Below are positions 15,778 through 23,697 of a stretch of 64,000 bases of DNA, piece by piece. The notes under the pieces are model-generated. The model saw only the letters and a program-made list of their open reading frames with translations. It was not told the origin of the DNA and did not search any database. Numbering within the stretch: the stretch's first letter is position 1; each line of letters begins with the position of its first letter. The translations under genes were made by a program, and so were the position numbers. Source of the DNA: Brachybacterium subflavum (lineage in GTDB: Bacteria; Actinomycetota; Actinomycetes; Actinomycetales; Dermabacteraceae); assembly GCF_009299795.1 (NCBI RefSeq), contig NZ_VIGP01000001.1:744001-808000 (forward strand), given 5' to 3'.

Positions 15778-16428
15778 ATGGACCGCCTGGATCCCGGTGC
15801 TCTGCGGGCCGATGCGCGACGCAACCACGACCGCATCCGCGCCGCAGCGGTGGAGGTCTTCCGCGATCGCGGCCTGTCGGCTCCCCTCGAGGACATCGCC
15901 GCCGCGGCCCACGTGAGCAAGGCGACCGTGTTCAACAGGTTCGGCGGGCGCGCGGGTCTGATCGATGCCGTCATCGACGAGGTCGGCGCGCAGGAGCTGC
16001 TCGACGTCATCGAGCGGGCTCGGACGGTCGCCGACGTCGGGGAGCGGATCCGCTGGTACGTCGCGGCGCTGCGCGATCTGCAGTACCGGTCGCCTGCCGT
16101 GAACGGTGTGATCCTGCGGCAGGTGCCCGGCTCCCGTCAGCTCATGGAGTTGTGCAGCCGAGGAGAAGCCTTCCACGAGGAGCTCGTCGAGCAGGGGGTT
16201 GCGTCCGAGGCTCTCGCCCAGGCGTTCGAGCCGGAGGACTTCCATGCCCTCGCGATCGGGACGGCGCTCGTGCTCGAGGAGCGCGGCAGGCCGCCGCGCC
16301 CCGGGTACGACCGACGCACGGCGTTCCTCCTCGACGGGATCGCGCGGCCCGCCCGGGTCGCCCGGCCCGCCCGGCACCCGTCCCACGACGGGTCGGACGA
16401 GGGGGCTGATCCCGAAGTTGGGCTCTGA
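15778..16428 (+). CDS. TetR family regulator divergent from NmrA-like SDR
   Basis: The 216-residue protein shows the TetR DNA-binding domain at about residues 14-60 (ARRNHDRIRAAAVEVFRDRG, then LEDIAAAAHVSKATVFNRFGGRAGLI). A ligand domain contains IRWYVAALRDLQYRSPAVNGVIL. The C-terminus ends in a disordered PARVARPARHPSHDG tail. A GGGGGAG ribosome-binding site stands 5 nt before the ATG. With the duplicated palindrome next to it, it most likely represses itself and the SDR at 14767-15621. Confidence 0.87.
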   Translation: MDRLDPGALRADARRNHDRIRAAAVEVFRDRGLSAPLEDIAAAAHVSKATVFNRFGGRAGLIDAVIDEVGAQELLDVIERARTVADVGERIRWYVAALRDLQYRSPAVNGVILRQVPGSRQLMELCSRGEAFHEELVEQGVASEALAQAFEPEDFHALAIGTALVLEERGRPPRPGYDRRTAFLLDGIARPARVARPARHPSHDGSDEGADPEVGL

Positions 16429-16457
16429 CGGCGGCGGGCGACGCCTGCCCGCCGCCG
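16429..16457. terminator. Bidirectional hairpin between convergent TetR and epimerase genes
   Basis: A perfect inverted repeat has 11 bp arms (CGGCGGCGGGC and GCCCGCCGCCG) and a 7 nt loop. It fills the 33 bp between the TetR stop at 16428 and the stop of the convergent gene at 16462. Confidence 0.8.
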
Positions 16458-16461
16458 AGGG

Positions 16462-17394
16462 TCACCGCTGCAGGGACGAGAGGATGATCCGGTCCAGATC
16501 GGTCGGCTGCAGCCCGTAGTCCCTGGTCAGCGTGCCCGGGTGGATCACGGCGCGGCGGCGCCACAGGTACAGCTGGTGCGTGAGCTCGCGGAACGTGGGG
16601 GAGAAGAGGCCGATCGCGCGCAGCAGCGGCGAGGGGATGCCCGTGGCTCCGCGCCGGCGCTCGCCGACCAGCGCCGCTGTGCGCTCCGCCAGCTCGCGCT
16701 GGCTCAGCGGCTCCGGTGAGGGCGCCATGAGGATCGCGTCGCCGTGCGGTGCGAGGTCGTCGGCGCGCTGAGCGGCGAGGGCCATCGCGGCCGCCATGTC
16801 CGGGATCGACGTGAGGGTGCGCGGCACGGACGGGTCCCCGAGCACCCACGCGCGCTTGCCCGCGGCCGCGGGCTGGAGCACGAGCTGCAGGAACACCGAG
16901 GTCTCGGGCACCGCCGTCGGCCCGAGCAGGTCGGCCGCGACCACGGAGAGCGTCGTGGCCGGGTGCGCGGCCCGAGTGCGCAGCAGCTGGGCACGGACCT
17001 CGCCGAGCGGCGAGGCGGGGGCCAGGGGTGCGCCCTCGTGGAGATCCGCGGCCCCTTCGCCGAAGGCGTAGACGGACTCCGGGAAGACGACGGGGATGCC
17101 CGCGTCGGCCGCCGCGTCCATGACCGCGCGCTCGCGCTGGGGCAGATCCCGGCGCCACGCGGAGGCGTCGTAGCTCGAGTGGATGCAGTGGAGGATCGCA
17201 TCGGCGGTGGCGCCGTCCGCATCCGTCAGGGCGGAGCGGAGCGTGGCCGGATCGCCCGCGTCGCCGCGCACCAGGTGCGCGCCGGCCTCCACGTCGGCGC
17301 CGCGCCGCAGCACCGTCACGTCGTGGCCGGCGGAGAGGAGATCGCGGGCCAGCTGGGTGCCGATCTGGCCGGCGCCGGTGATGAGGTATCGCAT
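16462..17394 (-). CDS. NAD-dependent epimerase/dehydratase family protein
   Basis: The 310-residue atypical SDR begins MRYLITGAGQIGTQLARDLLSAGHDVTVLRRG, with GAGQIG at residues 7-12. It includes ILHCIHSSYDASAWRRDLPQRE and VVFPESVYAFGE. These features match the actinobacterial epimerases that bind NAD(P) without the usual Tyr-Lys pair. The late segment FSPTFRELTHQLYLW is typical of this subgroup. A weak AGGGAA ribosome-binding site precedes the ATG. It is divergent from a TetR gene, with a long inverted repeat pair around the promoter. The substrate is not predictable. Confidence 0.84.
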   Translation of the reverse strand: MRYLITGAGQIGTQLARDLLSAGHDVTVLRRGADVEAGAHLVRGDAGDPATLRSALTDADGATADAILHCIHSSYDASAWRRDLPQRERAVMDAAADAGIPVVFPESVYAFGEGAADLHEGAPLAPASPLGEVRAQLLRTRAAHPATTLSVVAADLLGPTAVPETSVFLQLVLQPAAAGKRAWVLGDPSVPRTLTSIPDMAAAMALAAQRADDLAPHGDAILMAPSPEPLSQRELAERTAALVGERRRGATGIPSPLLRAIGLFSPTFRELTHQLYLWRRRAVIHPGTLTRDYGLQPTDLDRIILSSLQR

Positions 17395-17405
17395 GAGGGA
17401 ACTCT

Positions 17406-17485
17406 TTCTGTGAGCGCTGCTCGCTGTCTGACGGGGACGACGCTAACCCGGTGCGCACAGAAAAACAAGAGCAGTGCTCACAGAA
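17406..17485. promoter_or_regulatory. Two mirrored 17 bp operator boxes
   Basis: TTCTGTGAGC followed by GCTGCTC (17406-17422) and GAGCAGTGCTCACAGAA (17469-17485) are inverted copies that match at 16 of 17 positions. Each contains its own small palindrome (GAGC, three bases, GCTC, or GAGCA, one base, TGCTC). They lie between the epimerase gene at 17394 and the TetR gene at 17522, centres 63 bp apart, as expected for a repressor that controls both directions. Confidence 0.75.
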
Positions 17486-17521
17486 TTGCCCCAACGGGCG
17501 TGCGGTGCGAGACTGACCGGC

Positions 17522-18295
17522 ATGGAGAAGCCGACGAGTGCGACGAGTGCGACGAGCGCGCGACCACGCCGCAGCCACGCCCAGGCGCGCGCCGAGATGC
17601 GCGAGGGCATCCTCCGCGTGGGCGGTGAGCTGCTGGAGAAGGACGGTCCCGCCGGGCTCTCCGTCCGCGAGATCGCGCGCGGGCTCGACGTCGCCTCGTC
17701 GGCCATATACCGCCACGTGTCCAGTCGCGACGATCTGCTCACGCTCCTGCTGGAGGACGCCTTCACGGACCTCGCGGACCGCGTGGACGCCGCCCTCGCG
17801 GTTGCCTCGACGAAAGGGGGTGCCGGGAGACCCGGTCTCGCGGCGCTCGCCGACACGATGCGGGGGTGGGCCCTCGAGCAGCCTCAGCGGTGGGCGCTCG
17901 TCTACGGGTCGCCCGTGCCCGGGTACGCGGCGCCGGCGGAACGGACCACGGGGCCGGGCACGCGCGTGATGGCGAGGTTCGTGGAGATCCTGGCGGCAGG
18001 CGAGGCGGCTTCCGCCCGCTCGGCGCAGGAGAGCACACCGACTGGTGGCCGGAGCCCCGTCCTCACGAGCGCTCCGGGGGAGGCATACTCCGACGTGCTC
18101 GCGTCGGGAGCGGCCGAGCTCGGTGTGGACGCGTCGCCGGAGCTCGTCGCGGCGAGCGTCCTGGCATGGACGGGGCTGGTCGGGCTGATCTCCGCGCAGC
18201 TCTTCGGGCAGCTCGGGGCGGACTTCGCGCCGCACGGCGACGAGATGCTCGCGCAGTGGGTCGACGCCACGGCAGGGGCGTTCGAGCTGCGCTGA
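17522..18295 (+). CDS. TetR/AcrR family regulator divergent from epimerase gene
   Basis: The 257-residue protein carries a TetR domain at about residues 20-70 (MREGILRVGGELLEKDGPAG, then VREIARGLDVASSAIYRHVSSRDDLLTLLLEDAF). It is followed by a TetR_C_13/WHG-type ligand domain that includes MRGWALEQPQRWALVYGSPVPGYAAP. A nearby in-frame ATG at 17474 lies inside the operator, so 17522 is preferred. There is no ribosome-binding site, and the transcript may be leaderless. It should repress the epimerase gene and itself through the mirrored boxes at 17406-17485. Confidence 0.86.
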   Translation: MEKPTSATSATSARPRRSHAQARAEMREGILRVGGELLEKDGPAGLSVREIARGLDVASSAIYRHVSSRDDLLTLLLEDAFTDLADRVDAALAVASTKGGAGRPGLAALADTMRGWALEQPQRWALVYGSPVPGYAAPAERTTGPGTRVMARFVEILAAGEAASARSAQESTPTGGRSPVLTSAPGEAYSDVLASGAAELGVDASPELVAASVLAWTGLVGLISAQLFGQLGADFAPHGDEMLAQWVDATAGAFELR

Positions 18296-18335
18296 CGCAC
18301 TCGACCATCTCGCCGGGGATCGGCTCGAGACGCGT

Positions 18336-18791
18336 CTAGCAGGCAGGGTTCCCGGTGCCGTCCCGAGCGTCGAGCAGCGACCGCAGCCAGCCCACGCGCC
18401 GCACCTCTCCGCCTGCTTCCGCGATCCGTGCGCGCAGCTCCCTGTCGTTGGTCACCGCGAGGACCGTGCCGCCCTCGGCTCTCCGGCGGCGGACCTCGGC
18501 GACGATCTCGTCGTCCCCGGCGGCGGGAGCGCGTACCACGCGCACCCCACCGGTCTCGGCGATGTCCCGGGCCCGGCCCTCGACGACCAGGCTGATGAGG
18601 GGACGGACGAGGCCGGCGGACGGCTCCTCGCCGTCCGCCCCGGGCGCGCTCGACGGCATCTCGAGGTGCTCGAGCCGGTCCCGGAGGCGCTCGGCGGCGC
18701 CCGCCCGATCCCGCCACCAGCCGTCGGGCACAGAACCGACCACGTTCGCCCCGTCGATCACGAGCGCCATCGGCTCCGGAACCTCCGTCAT
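18336..18791 (-). CDS. NYN/PIN-like domain protein
   Basis: The 151-residue protein resembles small NYN-type (PIN-like) nuclease-fold proteins of actinobacteria. It has an N-terminal MALVIDGANVVGSVPDGWW with the acidic DGAN motif, a central AAGDDEIVAEVRRR, and VLAVTNDRELRARI with the TND motif, where the conserved Asp residues would bind metal. Some relatives are annotated NTP pyrophosphohydrolase-like. RNase activity is plausible but not shown. The gene is isolated, converging with the TetR gene at 17522. Confidence 0.72.
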   Translation of the reverse strand: MTEVPEPMALVIDGANVVGSVPDGWWRDRAGAAERLRDRLEHLEMPSSAPGADGEEPSAGLVRPLISLVVEGRARDIAETGGVRVVRAPAAGDDEIVAEVRRRRAEGGTVLAVTNDRELRARIAEAGGEVRRVGWLRSLLDARDGTGNPAC

Positions 18792-18839
18792 GGCACCACC
18801 GTCGCACACCGATGCGCAGCGGGGCTCCGGCCCGGCTCC

Positions 18840-19082
18840 TCAGGCGCGACCCAGGAGGCGCTCGAGCGGGATCGAGTCGTCCTGCCAGGGCAGCAGGAGC
18901 CAGGCGACGAAGTAGGCGGCGAAGCCCACGAACGGCAGCAGGAACGCGATGAGCAGCAGCAGCCGCACCCACCACACGTTCAGCCCCGTCCGGGCCGCGA
19001 TGCCGCCGGCGATGCCCGCGAGCAGACGTCGGGGTCCGCGGTGGAAGCCGACGGAGCGGATCGAGTCGAAGAGGGTTCTCAT
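18840..19082 (-). CDS. PspC domain membrane protein
   Basis: The 80-residue protein is a small PspC-type protein with the signature GFHRGPRRLLAGIAGGIAARTGLNVWWVRLLLL and a second hydrophobic stretch FVGFAAYFVAWLLLPW. PspC domains anchor envelope-stress responses in the membrane; stand-alone forms of this size are common in actinobacteria. It appears monocistronic and divergent from the 43-residue basic protein gene at 19216, the nearest neighbour. The role is inferred from the domain only. Confidence 0.83.
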   Translation of the reverse strand: MRTLFDSIRSVGFHRGPRRLLAGIAGGIAARTGLNVWWVRLLLLIAFLLPFVGFAAYFVAWLLLPWQDDSIPLERLLGRA

Positions 19083-19215
19083 GCCGAGGACGGTACGCAC
19101 CGAGCGGACCGCCCGCACGGGGGATGGCCCCCGAGAGGCCGCCCAGCACCTGCCCTGGTCCCGCGGGCCCTGCCCGCGTAGGGTCGGAGGACACCGACGA
19201 AGGAGGACGATCTCC

Positions 19216-19347
19216 ATGCTGAAGTGGTTGCGAAGGATCCGCCGAGCGAGCGGGGACGCCCGCGCTGTCGGGAAGGGGCCCGAGGCCGTGGGCAAGCGCG
19301 CCGGTCGGCGCGCGGCGCACAAGGCCGTCAACCGCGCGATCCGCTGA
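19216..19347 (+). CDS. Small basic protein, 43 residues (paralog of 3097-3228)
   Basis: The ATG is preceded by AAGGAGGA and opens a 43-residue frame beginning MLKWLRRIRR and ending NRAIR. It matches the protein at 3097-3228 at 30 of 43 residues without gaps, including the invariant GPEAVGKRAGRRA. A box tagggt at 19179-19184, followed by cgg, is shared with the other copy. A 9 bp-arm hairpin follows at 19382-19403, so this looks like a free-standing, constitutively expressed unit. No known family is recognised. The divergent neighbour is a PspC membrane protein, a possible hint of an envelope role, but the first copy has no such neighbour. Confidence 0.72.
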   Translation: MLKWLRRIRRASGDARAVGKGPEAVGKRAGRRAAHKAVNRAIR

Positions 19348-19381
19348 CGGCGCTCCCGCGCGATCTCCGCGGCGGACGCTC

Positions 19382-19403
19382 GCCCCTCGGCCCGCCGAGG
19401 GGC
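19382..19403 (+). terminator. Hairpin after the second 43-residue protein gene
   Basis: The inverted repeat GCCCCTCGG, CCCG, CCGAGGGGC is perfect over 9 bp arms. It starts 35 nt past the stop and lies before the ribosome-binding site of the next gene at 19451. Confidence 0.65.
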
Positions 19404-19450
19404 ATGTCCGCGCTCCGTGCAGCCTCCACGGATCCACGAAGGAGTGGCGA

Positions 19451-20086
19451 ATGGGAACCCTGACCTATACCGCGACGATGTCGCTCGACGGCTATGCGGC
19501 CGACGCCGATGGTGACTTCCAGTGGTCCGCGCCCGGCGATGGCGTGTTCGCCGTGCACGTCGAGCGCCTGGCCGAGGTGAGCACCGAGATCATGGGCCGA
19601 CGCACCTTCGAGCTCATGGAGTACTGGGAGGCGGACCCGGAGACCGGGCCCGACGGCGAGGAGTGGAGCGGGGCCGAGCGCGAGTTCGCCCGCCGCTGGC
19701 AGCGCCTCGAGCGCATCGTCGCGTCCTCGACGCTCGACGAGAGCCGTGTCGATCCGGCGCGCGCCCGGCTGATCCGGCACCTGGACCTCACGGGTCTGCA
19801 GCAGATCGTCGACGAGGCTCCCGGGCAGGTCGAGATCTTCGGACCGACCACGGCGGGCGACGCGATCCGCGCCGGCATGGTCACGGACTTCCATCTGTTC
19901 GTGGTCCCGATGATCGTGGGCGGAGGCCTGCGGGCGCTGCCCGACGGGGTCCGTCTCGATCTCGAGCGTGTCCACGAGCGGGCGTTCGCGAGTGGTGCGG
20001 TGCACCTGCAGTATCGCGCCCGCGGCGGGGGTCGGGCTCACGAGACGGGCGGGCAGACGGTCACGGAGTCGCCGGAGGGCGCCTAG
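19451..20086 (+). CDS. Dihydrofolate reductase family protein (RibD C-terminal type)
   Basis: The 211-residue protein belongs to the RibD C-terminal / DHFR-like superfamily common in actinobacteria. It starts TLTYTATMSLDGYAADADGDFQWS, with IMGRRTFELM at about residue 50 and GQVEIFGPTTAGDAIRAGMVTDFHLFVVPMIVGGGLRAL near the C-terminus. These are the NADPH-binding and active-cleft segments. GAAGGAG precedes the ATG. The last 4 bp overlap the convergent methyltransferase gene. It is unlikely to be the essential DHFR; the substrate is unknown. A second family member is at 22859. Confidence 0.84.
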   Translation: MGTLTYTATMSLDGYAADADGDFQWSAPGDGVFAVHVERLAEVSTEIMGRRTFELMEYWEADPETGPDGEEWSGAEREFARRWQRLERIVASSTLDESRVDPARARLIRHLDLTGLQQIVDEAPGQVEIFGPTTAGDAIRAGMVTDFHLFVVPMIVGGGLRALPDGVRLDLERVHERAFASGAVHLQYRARGGGRAHETGGQTVTESPEGA

Positions 20087-20721
20087 AGACCCCGCCGGAC
20101 CACGAGCACGTTGTCGGTGACCTCGGCGGTGCTCGCGCCGTCGGGTGCGGTCGCGGTGCGTCGTCGGGGCTCGACGACGAGTCGGTCCCATTCCTCGGTG
20201 AGCGCGAAGGCATCGAGCGTCCGCTCGGGCGCGGGGAACTGCATGTCATGGTTCCAGGACCAGGGCGCGACCGAAGCATGGTCGATGACGAGCAGCAGTC
20301 CGCCCGGGGCGACCTGTCGGGAGGCCCGGGCGATGATCGCGTCCCTGTCGATCTCCACCGGTGACTGGAAGTAGCAGGCGAAGACCAGATCGAAGGACCC
20401 CTCGGGGATGTCCTGGGCGAGATCCGCCTGGACGGCGGTCACGCGGTCGGTGAGCTGCTCCGCGCGGGCGGTCTCGTCGATGCGTCGTGCGGCGGTGGCT
20501 GAGGCGTCGGTCGCGGTGACGGTCCATCCCCCTCGGGCGAGCCAGAGGGCGTCCCCGCCCTGTCCGGCCCCGAGCTCGAGCGCCGTGCCGGGGTGGCGCG
20601 CGAACTCGCCGATCAGGTCGACCAGCATCGGGCTGGGGGATGGGGCGTTCGTGGGAGCACCGCGCTCGGCATAGTGCGCCTCCCAGAATCGCTCGCTCTC
20701 GGTGGAGTGGTCCGCGTCCAT
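20083..20721 (-). CDS. Class I SAM-dependent methyltransferase
   Basis: The 212-residue protein begins with FWEAHYAERG, a segment typical of tellurite-resistance TehB-like and thiopurine-type methyltransferases. Motif I ALELGAGQGGDALWLARGG is at about residues 47-65, and DLVFACYFQSP corresponds to motif IV. PGGLLLVIDHAS follows. The ATG at 20721 begins the family-like part; an upstream in-frame start at 20757 adds a non-family MSCRALRAHDVR. It overlaps the convergent gene by 4 bp. The methyl acceptor is unknown. Confidence 0.83.
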   Translation of the reverse strand: MDADHSTESERFWEAHYAERGAPTNAPSPSPMLVDLIGEFARHPGTALELGAGQGGDALWLARGGWTVTATDASATAARRIDETARAEQLTDRVTAVQADLAQDIPEGSFDLVFACYFQSPVEIDRDAIIARASRQVAPGGLLLVIDHASVAPWSWNHDMQFPAPERTLDAFALTEEWDRLVVEPRRRTATAPDGASTAEVTDNVLVVRRGL

Positions 20722-20795
20722 GCGGACATCATGGGCGCGCAGGGCGCGGCAGGACAAACGGCATCACGGGCGGTCGTGCCGTGGTCCCGTGCGGG

Positions 20796-21236
20796 CTACT
20801 CCCGCTCCGGTCGACGGCGCGTTGCCTTGGTCTGCGAGCGCTGCCTCTTCGCCTCGAGCCGGCGACGCTGGGAGCCGCGGGTGCGGCGCGTCGGCCGACG
20901 GGGCACCGGAGGGGCGACGGCCTCGCGCAGCAGCCGGGTAAGGCGCTCCCGCGCTGCCACGCGGTTGCGGCGCTGGGCACGGTGCTCCGCGGCAACGACC
21001 GCGAGCACCGTGCCGGCGAGCCGGGGCGCGAGATGGTCCAGCGCGCGCTCGCGCTGCGCCCCGTCGAGCGCCGTGGTCGTGGCGAGATCGATGCTCAGCT
21101 GCACGCGGGAGTCGGCGGTGTTCACGCCCTGCCCGCCAGGGCCGGAGGCGTGGGAGAAGAGCTCGACGAGCTCCGACGCGGGCACCACGAGCCCGCGCGG
21201 AGCCCCCGGGCCCGGCGGGACCTGCAGATCATCCAC
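20796..21236 (-). CDS. arfB: Alternative ribosome rescue factor ArfB (YaeJ-like peptidyl-tRNA hydrolase)
   Basis: The 146-residue protein has the release-factor catalytic domain with SGPGGQGVNTADSRVQL, the GGQ at residues 34-36, and a long basic tail (RRPTRRTRGSQRRRLEAKRQ) that in ArfB enters the mRNA channel of stalled ribosomes. It therefore should hydrolyse peptidyl-tRNA on non-stop complexes. It starts at GTG, 8 nt inside the end of the upstream acyltransferase gene, so the two are translationally coupled. The length agrees with ArfB. Confidence 0.9.
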   Translation of the reverse strand: MDDLQVPPGPGAPRGLVVPASELVELFSHASGPGGQGVNTADSRVQLSIDLATTTALDGAQRERALDHLAPRLAGTVLAVVAAEHRAQRRNRVAARERLTRLLREAVAPPVPRRPTRRTRGSQRRRLEAKRQRSQTKATRRRPERE

Positions 21237-21831
21237 GGGGCGCGTCCCCGTCGAGCCCCTCGCTCTCCTCCGCCAGGCGCGGCTCGACGCGGCGCTCGGG
21301 CCGGACGCCGGCCTTGTCGGCGTAGAACTCCCTGATCACGTCCATGTCCGCGGCGACGTCCCCCGTGAGGTCGAGCGTCGGCCCGAGACCTGCCGTCATC
21401 GTCGTGCGATCCACGAAGCCGAGCGTGACGGGCATCCCCGTGCGCCGCGCGATCCGGTAGAACCCCGACTTCCAGTGCGTGTTCCCTCCGCGGGTGCCGT
21501 CGGGCGTGATGACGAGGCCGAACACGGAGCCGCCGTGGACCCTCTCGACGACCTCGGCGACCACGCCCCGAGGGTCGGTGCGGTCCACGGGGATCCCGCC
21601 GAGCGCTCGCATGAGCGGTCCCCGCCAGGAGCGGAACAGCGTGTGCTTGCCCAGCCAGTGCACCTCGATGCCCAGACGCCAGGCGATCGCGAGCATGAGC
21701 ACGAAGTCCCAGTTGGAGGTGTGCGGGGCGCCGAGCAGGATCGTCGGGCGCGAGGGTGCCGGCCGGGCCACGAGGCGCCAGCGGCTGATGGCCCAGAAGG
21801 CGCGGGCGAGGAGTCGGCGGATCATGCGCAC
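21229..21831 (-). CDS. 1-acyl-sn-glycerol-3-phosphate acyltransferase-like protein
   Basis: The 200-residue protein has the acyltransferase motif I as HTSNWD (HX4D) at about residue 37. It follows with LGKHTLFRSWRGPLMRALGGIPVDR and the phosphate-binding ITPDGTRGG in place of the usual FPEGTR. These features fit the small lysophospholipid acyltransferase branch found in many bacteria. The start may be GTG 21831 or ATG 21825; neither has a good ribosome-binding site. It overlaps arfB by 8 bp and is divergent from a PAP2 phosphatase gene, both acting on lipid phosphates, which may be more than coincidence. Confidence 0.78.
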   Translation of the reverse strand: MRMIRRLLARAFWAISRWRLVARPAPSRPTILLGAPHTSNWDFVLMLAIAWRLGIEVHWLGKHTLFRSWRGPLMRALGGIPVDRTDPRGVVAEVVERVHGGSVFGLVITPDGTRGGNTHWKSGFYRIARRTGMPVTLGFVDRTTMTAGLGPTLDLTGDVAADMDVIREFYADKAGVRPERRVEPRLAEESEGLDGDAPRG

Positions 21832-21927
21832 ACGGTAGAGGATCCGTCTCCGCGTTCCTGTGCCTCCCGCGACATCGGGGCGCCGGGGGAGTGCGCTCGG
21901 GCGGCGGGGCCCCTACTCTGAGCTGCG

Positions 21928-22728
21928 ATGGTCTCCGACGCACGCTCGACTCCCGAGGACCGCCTCGCAGAGCGTCTCGGGGCGGCCGGGACAGTGCGCG
22001 AGAAGACCCCCGGCGCGGGTCGCGGACTGCGACTGTGGTCGCGTCTGACCTCGATCCCCGTGCTCGCCGTCCTCCTCGTCGCGACGACGATCGGGGCGGC
22101 CGGCCCGCTCCAGGGCATCGACGGCAGGCTCGACCGGCACTGGCTCTACCACGTGGCGCCGCAGCTGCTGCCCTTCGTCCAGGGCGTGCTGGACCGGATC
22201 GCCGGGCAGGCCGTGTGCCTCCCCGTCCTCGCCGCGGTGGCGATCGTGCTCGCGGTGCGCCGACGCTCCTGGCGGCCTCCGCTCGTCGCGCTCGCCGCGG
22301 AGCTCGCATTCCTCGTGGGCATCGGGGGTCTGAAACTGCTCATCGCCCGCCCCTCGCCGACCCTCGACGACGCGGACCTGCTGGCCGGCGGCATCCAGGA
22401 GTTCGGCGAGAAGGGCATCAGCTTCCCGTCGGGGCACGCCTCCGAGGCTGTGCTCATCTACGGCGTCGTCGCGTATCTCATCGCCCGCTACTCGCTCGCC
22501 GCGCCGCGCACGCTGCGCCTCGTGCGCATCGGCGTCGTCCTCCTCGTGCTGAACTCCGTGGTCACCTCGCTGCTGCTGGGCTGGCACTGGGCGAGCGACC
22601 TGCTGGGAGGCGTGCTCGCCGGGGCGCTGTGCCTGCGGCTCGTGATCCTCGGTGATCAGCGCTGGGGTCGACGGGACGACGCCGGCGACGCCGACGCGCC
22701 GGATGCGCCGCAGGGCGCGCAGGAGTAG
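21928..22728 (+). CDS. PAP2-family lipid phosphatase
   Basis: The 266-residue membrane protein has five to six transmembrane segments and the three PAP2 phosphatase motifs: KLLIARP at 136-142, PSGH at 167-170, and HWASD with H220 and D224. Such enzymes dephosphorylate phosphatidic acid or undecaprenyl pyrophosphate outside the membrane. A charged cytosolic N-terminus of about 40 residues precedes the first helix. TACTCT at 21914-21919 lies 8 nt before the ATG without a ribosome-binding site, suggesting a leaderless mRNA. The exact lipid is unknown. Confidence 0.87.
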   Translation: MVSDARSTPEDRLAERLGAAGTVREKTPGAGRGLRLWSRLTSIPVLAVLLVATTIGAAGPLQGIDGRLDRHWLYHVAPQLLPFVQGVLDRIAGQAVCLPVLAAVAIVLAVRRRSWRPPLVALAAELAFLVGIGGLKLLIARPSPTLDDADLLAGGIQEFGEKGISFPSGHASEAVLIYGVVAYLIARYSLAAPRTLRLVRIGVVLLVLNSVVTSLLLGWHWASDLLGGVLAGALCLRLVILGDQRWGRRDDAGDADAPDAPQGAQE

Positions 22729-22759
22729 GTTCTCAGCACACGCGCGCCCCACGCCGGCG

Positions 22760-22829
22760 GTCTGAAGTCGGCGGCCTGACACCGGCTGCCTCACGCCGGC
22801 TGCCTGACGCCGACAGCCCCACGTCGACA
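22760..22829. repeat. Degenerate 14 bp tandem repeat, five copies
   Basis: Five consecutive 14 bp units occur between the PAP2 gene and the next gene: gtctgaagtcggcg, gcctgacaccggct, gcctcacgccggct, gcctgacgccgaca and gccccacgtcgaca. Neighbouring units differ at a few positions. The array ends 29 bp before the ATG at 22859 and would form part of its leader. No reading frame or hairpin explains it. Confidence 0.7.
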
Positions 22830-22858
22830 CCCTCGCGCGCCGAATCGAGGAGCCCGCG

Positions 22859-23491
22859 ATGAACGGTCCCGACACGCAGCCCACCCGCACCGAGCAGTCC
22901 CTCACCGTGGACCTGATCCTCTCCCTCGACGGCTGCGCCGCGGGGAAGGGCTGGCCCGGATGGTGGGGGCTCGAGAGCCCCGAGTACCTCGACTGGCTCG
23001 CCCAGCAGCCCGACTCCCTCACCCTCATGGGCGCGAACACGTACCAGGTGATGGAGGAGATGTCCGAGCAGGCCCAGCAGATCGACGTCTCCGAGGACGA
23101 GAAGGCGAGCTTCGCCCAGCTCGCCGACGCCGACCAGATCGTCTTCTCCGCGACCCTCAGCGCGCCCCTCGCCTGGCCGGGCACGCGACTGATCAGCACC
23201 GACGCCGTCGAAGCGGTGCGGGAGCTCAAGCGCACGTCCGTCAAGCCCCTGGTCACCATGGGCAGCATCGACCTGGGCTGCTCCCTGCTGCGCGCCGGAG
23301 TCGTGGACCGCTTCCGGGTGGTCCTGTTCCCGGTCATCACCGGACGCACGGGGCTCGAAAGGATCTGGGAGCGGTACCAGGACGTGGCGCTCGACCTCGT
23401 CGAGGCGCGCACCTTCGAGGGCGGTCTGCAGCTCCTCGAGTACGTGCCCACGCCGCTCGACGCGCCGCCCGGCACCGCCTGGGAGCGCTGA
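22859..23491 (+). CDS. Dihydrofolate reductase family protein (RibD C-terminal type)
   Basis: The 210-residue protein starts with a polar stretch, then TVDLILSLDGCAAGKGWPGWWGLESPEYLDW and LTLMGANTYQVM, followed by PLVTMGSIDLGCSLLRAGVVDRFRVVLFPVITGRTG. These are the DHFR-like core segments. It is a distant paralog of 19451-20086. A ribosome-binding site is not obvious (gaggagcccgcg). Family members are often found beside regulators and DUF genes in actinobacteria, with unknown substrates. It reads as a single unit before the DUF899 gene. Confidence 0.82.
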   Translation: MNGPDTQPTRTEQSLTVDLILSLDGCAAGKGWPGWWGLESPEYLDWLAQQPDSLTLMGANTYQVMEEMSEQAQQIDVSEDEKASFAQLADADQIVFSATLSAPLAWPGTRLISTDAVEAVRELKRTSVKPLVTMGSIDLGCSLLRAGVVDRFRVVLFPVITGRTGLERIWERYQDVALDLVEARTFEGGLQLLEYVPTPLDAPPGTAWER

Positions 23492-23697
23492 GCCGGTCTC
23501 CGTCCCCGGGCCGCGCGGAACATCACCGCCGACCGTGCCGCGATGACCGCCGCAGGATCGGACATTCCCCCGCGCAGGCGTCGGCGTAGCGTCTGGCGCA
23601 TATCCGGCCCCGCGAGGAGGGGCCGGAGACCTCGCGGGCTGTCGGCGACCGGCACACGGCGCCCCGGTCCGCGAGGTCCTGCGAAGGAGGCTCGAGG

